In this document: positions 12,985 to 15,882 of the stretch, piece after piece
How positions within the stretch are numbered: the first letter of the stretch is position 1
Layout of the letters: each line of letters begins with the position of its first letter
Origin: DASYQV01 sp036005125
GTDB taxonomy: Bacteria > Acidobacteriota > Vicinamibacteria > Vicinamibacterales > UBA2999
Direction: 5' to 3'
DNA length: 15,882 nt
NCBI GenBank assembly: GCA_036005125.1
Contig: DASYQV010000066.1
Coordinates: 1 to 15,882, forward strand
The notes under the pieces: generated by a model
Databases searched by the model: none
Seen by the model: the letters and a program-made list of their open reading frames with translations, nothing else
What the model was told of the DNA's origin: nothing
Program-made: the position numbers and the translations under genes

Positions 12985-15873
12985 GTGAAGCTGAACCAGA
13001 TCGTCTATGCGATGTTCGTCGCGATCATGGTGCTGGCTGGCACGGTCCGCGCTCAGGACACGGCTCTCTCTGGCAGCGTGACCGATGCAACCGATGCGGC
13101 ACTGCCTGGCGTCACCGTCACCGCGTTGCACGTGGCAACCGGCAATACGTTCGTCGCGGTCTCTGATACGTCAGGCGCGTATCGGATCGGCGCGATGCGG
13201 CCCGGTGTCTACAAGGTCACCGCGGAGTTGCCGGGCTTCACGATCGTGACGCGCGAGAACGTGGAACTGCTCGTCGGCCAGAACATCGTCTTCAACGTGA
13301 AGATGACGCTGGCGACGGTCACCGAGAGTGTCACCGTGACGGGCCAGGCGCCGCTGCTCGACGTTACGCAATCGAAGCTGGGCGGCAACGTCGATGCGCG
13401 GCAGGTGCAGGCGCTGCCGGTCAACGGCCGGAACTGGATGCAGCTGACGATGCTCGCGCCGGGCAGCCGGGCGAATGACGTGGGCGATACCCCGACGGGC
13501 CTCGGGGGGGCCACCGGCGGGGCCAATGGCAGCGGCGGCCTGTCGCAGCGCGGCGATCCGGGCTACTTCCAGCTCATCGTGGACGGCCAGCAGGTGACAT
13601 ACAGCTTTGCCCAGGCGACATACGGTCAACCGAAGATCGCGCGGGACGCGATCGGCGAGTTCCAGTTCCTCAGCAGCCGCTTCGACGCGACGAACGGACG
13701 ATCGCAGGGCATCGTCGTGAACGCCGTCACCAAGTCGGGGACCAACATCGTGTCCGGATCCGGGTATGGCTACTTCCGGCACGACAAGTTGATCGCCGCC
13801 GATTTCGTCGCCCACCGCGTGCTGCCGTACTCGAATCAGCAGATGGGCGGGACCATCGGCGGCCCGCTGGTCAAGGACAGGATCCATCTGTTCGGGTACT
13901 ACGAAGGCGAGCGCGAGCCGCAGACGTTTTTCTTCAGCAGCGCTTTTCCACGATTCAACATCCCCGATATCTCCGTCACGCGGCTGGAGCACAAGGCGGG
14001 CCTCCGCTTCGACGATCAGCTGAGCCCCAGCATGCGCCTGATGGTGCGGGGAAACGCCTGGAAGAATCACCTGCCAATCGACCCCGTTCGGTTCGATACG
14101 GTCCTCTTCCACCCGTCGCGAGGGCTGGAAGACCATCAATATGCGAACCAGCAGCTCTTTGCAGCGTTCACCCAGACCTTCGGCAACACGAAGGTCAACG
14201 AATTCCGGACCGGCTTCTTCGTCGCCGACTCAAATGAAACGGCATGGCCCGGTCTCGAGACGGCGCCGAACATCCTGTTGCGGGGTTACACAATCGGAAC
14301 GATTGCGGCGTTGCCCTTGCGGTTGACCGGCCACACGTGGTCGCTGCGCGATGACTTCACGATGAGCGTCTCGGGTGCGGGCCGCCACGAGGTCAGGATT
14401 GGCGGGGACTTTCTCTATAACCACAACTTCCTGGAATGGACGACGAACCGCTACGGCGTGCTCCAGGCCAATGGCGGGCCGATTCCCGCCAACATCGAGC
14501 AGCTCTTTCCGGTGTGGAACGATGCCTCGACCTGGAACCTGGCCCCGCTGTCACCGATCACCGTGCGGTATACGCAAAGCTTTCCGACCTGTTCGACCGT
14601 CACCAACGCCTGCGGGTACAGCTGGGTGGACACTCCCGTCGAAGCGGCCGGGTGGGTTCAAGACAACTGGAACATCAATTCCCGGCTGACGTTGAATCTC
14701 GGCCTGCGATGGGACCTCGCGCACAACTGGGCTGGCCAGCAGTTCGACTTCCCGCCGCTCCACCACAAGTTCTCCAACGAGTGGACGAACGTCGCGCCCC
14801 GCCTCGGGTTTGCGTATACGCTTCCCGACCAGCAAACCGTCCTGCGCGGCGGGTGGGGCAAGTACTTCGTCGGGGTCAAGGACCAATGGACGCACCACAT
14901 TCCGGCGAACATTCAGCTGGCGGTCGTGGGCGTGCAGAACGATGGGCGGCCCGATTTCGCGTCCAATCCGTTCAACGGCGCTCCCCCGACATATGAGGTG
15001 GCCCAGACGCTCATTCATGACACGGTGGGGAGCGTCATCACGAGCGACGCGCGGCTGCCGTTCAGCTACCAGACGTCGTTCGGGTTTCAGCGCCAGCTGG
15101 GCGAGACGATGTCGTTTCAGGCGGACTACGTCTGGAACGCCGGGCGCCGCGAGCAGAGCTCAGGGAACACGAATCTGACCTTCGATCCGGTCACCGGCGC
15201 GAACTATCCGTTCACCGACATCAGCCGCCGTCTCTGGCCGTATCTCGGGATTACGAGTCAGTACCGGATGGACGGTCAGTCAAACTACCATGCGCTCGAA
15301 GCGGCCTGGTCGAAGCGGTTCAGCCAGCGGTGGCAGGCTTCGGCGACATACACGCTGTCGCGCTTCCGCGACTACCAGGCGCCCCCTCTGTCCGGCAACA
15401 CGTACGTGACGTTCCCTGTCGCCTCGGATCTCGGGAACGACTGGGCGTTCGCCCAGGGGGATCAGCGGCACCGCGTGGTATTCAACGGCATCTGGGACCT
15501 GCCGTACGAATTTCAGCTGAGCGGGCTGTATCTTTACGGCTCCGGCCAGCTGTTCTCGACCAATTACGGCGCGGACCTCCGCAACAGCGGCAACGCCTTC
15601 AGCCGCCTGCGTCCAGACGGCACGATCGTGCCGCGCGACGGCTTGTACGGCAAGCCCGTCCAGCGTGTGGACCTCCGTCTGCTGCGGCGGTTCCCGCTCG
15701 CGGGGCGCGCGAAGGCGGAAGGGTCGCTCGAGGTGTTCAACATCTTCAATCACGTGAACTACGGAAACTATGTGGCGGCAGAGGCGAGCCCGCTTTACGG
15801 ACAGCCGGTGCAGAACCTGAACGTCGCCTATCTGCCCCGGATGCTGCAGCTCGGCTTCAGGGTCATGTTCTGA
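12985..15873 (+). CDS. TonB-dependent receptor, Oar-like, with carboxypeptidase-regulatory-like domain
   Basis: A 962-residue outer-membrane receptor that takes up a large or scarce substrate with energy from TonB-ExbBD. Signal peptide: residues 1-24 (cleavage VRAQ/DT). Residues 26-108 are a carboxypeptidase-regulatory-like beta-sandwich (ALSGSVTDATDAALPGVTVT, SGAYRIGAMRPGVYKV), followed by TESVTVTGQAPLLD, a TonB-box-like segment before the plug. The plug has LPVNGRNWMQLTMLAPG and a Gly-rich loop, then EFQFLSSRFDATNGRSQG and the barrel beginning near VTKSGTN. The barrel shows the typical GGTIGGPLVKDRIHLFGYYE and DNWNINSRLTLNLGLRWD motifs and ends FRVMF, the terminal Phe of Bam substrates. It is complete in the window. 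This large family is greatly expanded in Acidobacteriota; substrates are mostly plant or microbial polysaccharide pieces, peptides or unknown. No neighbouring hydrolase indicates a substrate. Confidence 0.93.
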   Translation: MKLNQIVYAMFVAIMVLAGTVRAQDTALSGSVTDATDAALPGVTVTALHVATGNTFVAVSDTSGAYRIGAMRPGVYKVTAELPGFTIVTRENVELLVGQNIVFNVKMTLATVTESVTVTGQAPLLDVTQSKLGGNVDARQVQALPVNGRNWMQLTMLAPGSRANDVGDTPTGLGGATGGANGSGGLSQRGDPGYFQLIVDGQQVTYSFAQATYGQPKIARDAIGEFQFLSSRFDATNGRSQGIVVNAVTKSGTNIVSGSGYGYFRHDKLIAADFVAHRVLPYSNQQMGGTIGGPLVKDRIHLFGYYEGEREPQTFFFSSAFPRFNIPDISVTRLEHKAGLRFDDQLSPSMRLMVRGNAWKNHLPIDPVRFDTVLFHPSRGLEDHQYANQQLFAAFTQTFGNTKVNEFRTGFFVADSNETAWPGLETAPNILLRGYTIGTIAALPLRLTGHTWSLRDDFTMSVSGAGRHEVRIGGDFLYNHNFLEWTTNRYGVLQANGGPIPANIEQLFPVWNDASTWNLAPLSPITVRYTQSFPTCSTVTNACGYSWVDTPVEAAGWVQDNWNINSRLTLNLGLRWDLAHNWAGQQFDFPPLHHKFSNEWTNVAPRLGFAYTLPDQQTVLRGGWGKYFVGVKDQWTHHIPANIQLAVVGVQNDGRPDFASNPFNGAPPTYEVAQTLIHDTVGSVITSDARLPFSYQTSFGFQRQLGETMSFQADYVWNAGRREQSSGNTNLTFDPVTGANYPFTDISRRLWPYLGITSQYRMDGQSNYHALEAAWSKRFSQRWQASATYTLSRFRDYQAPPLSGNTYVTFPVASDLGNDWAFAQGDQRHRVVFNGIWDLPYEFQLSGLYLYGSGQLFSTNYGADLRNSGNAFSRLRPDGTIVPRDGLYGKPVQRVDLRLLRRFPLAGRAKAEGSLEVFNIFNHVNYGNYVAAEASPLYGQPVQNLNVAYLPRMLQLGFRVMF

Positions 15874-15882
15874 TCACTGTCG

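Noticed and set aside
13171..14139. 322-codon minus-strand frame inside the TonB-dependent receptor.
   Set aside because: It is a shadow of the receptor gene, whose plus-strand frame has clear domains throughout.
1..15882. CRISPR arrays, rRNA genes, intact insertion sequences, phage attachment sites.
   Set aside because: No regularly spaced repeats, rRNA-like segments or intact transposase genes with terminal repeats were seen on either strand.

Overview
The window is GC-rich DNA of a Gram-negative bacterium. Several features point to Acidobacteriota, possibly the Vicinamibacteria: a 962-residue Oar-like TonB-dependent receptor with an N-terminal carboxypeptidase-regulatory-like domain, a DUF6152 protein paired with a lipoprotein, and several outer-membrane proteins with barrel-type C-termini. 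This assignment is an inference from gene content; no rRNA or other phylogenetic marker is present.

Layout. (1) Positions 1-158 hold the last 51 codons of an MFS permease, probably of the MHS (metabolite:H+ symporter) group. (2) Positions 268-2661 hold two divergent citrate-synthase-fold genes. The minus-strand one is a stand-alone synthase with Glu where the family has its catalytic Asp. The plus-strand one has a DNA-binding helix-turn-helix fused to a synthase domain that keeps His/His/Asp. The 54-bp gap between them contains a perfect 7-2-7 palindrome. (3) Positions 2662-3014 hold a promoter, a Fur-box-like palindrome and a leader with strong hairpins. (4) Positions 3015-6397 are a tightly packed four-gene operon: outer-membrane porin, periplasmic FMN-binding protein with an ApbE-type attachment site, a small His-containing membrane protein and ApbE. 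This looks like a flavin-based electron-transfer module across the envelope. (5) Positions 6467-8330 (minus) encode a small secreted His-rich protein followed by an outer-membrane protein with His/Met-rich ends, suggesting periplasmic metal (copper-type) handling. (6) Positions 8459-9379 (minus) encode an SDR/epimerase-type dehydrogenase. (7) Positions 9706-10869 (plus) are a flavin monooxygenase that has lost its N-terminal FAD-binding region. (8) Positions 10955-12362 (minus) are a chain with ATGA overlaps: a doubtful small ORF, a lipoprotein and a DUF6152 protein whose mature form would begin with His-His. (9) Positions 12363-12984 are an intergenic stretch containing a decayed integrase/transposase fragment. 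(10) Positions 12985-15873 hold the TonB-dependent receptor, complete to its terminal Phe.

The two most promising candidates for undescribed biology are the divergent citrate synthase / HTH-citrate synthase pair with its operator-like palindrome, and the porin-FMN protein-membrane protein-ApbE operon behind a Fur-like site and a structured leader. Functional statements beyond family assignment are inference from sequence alone.
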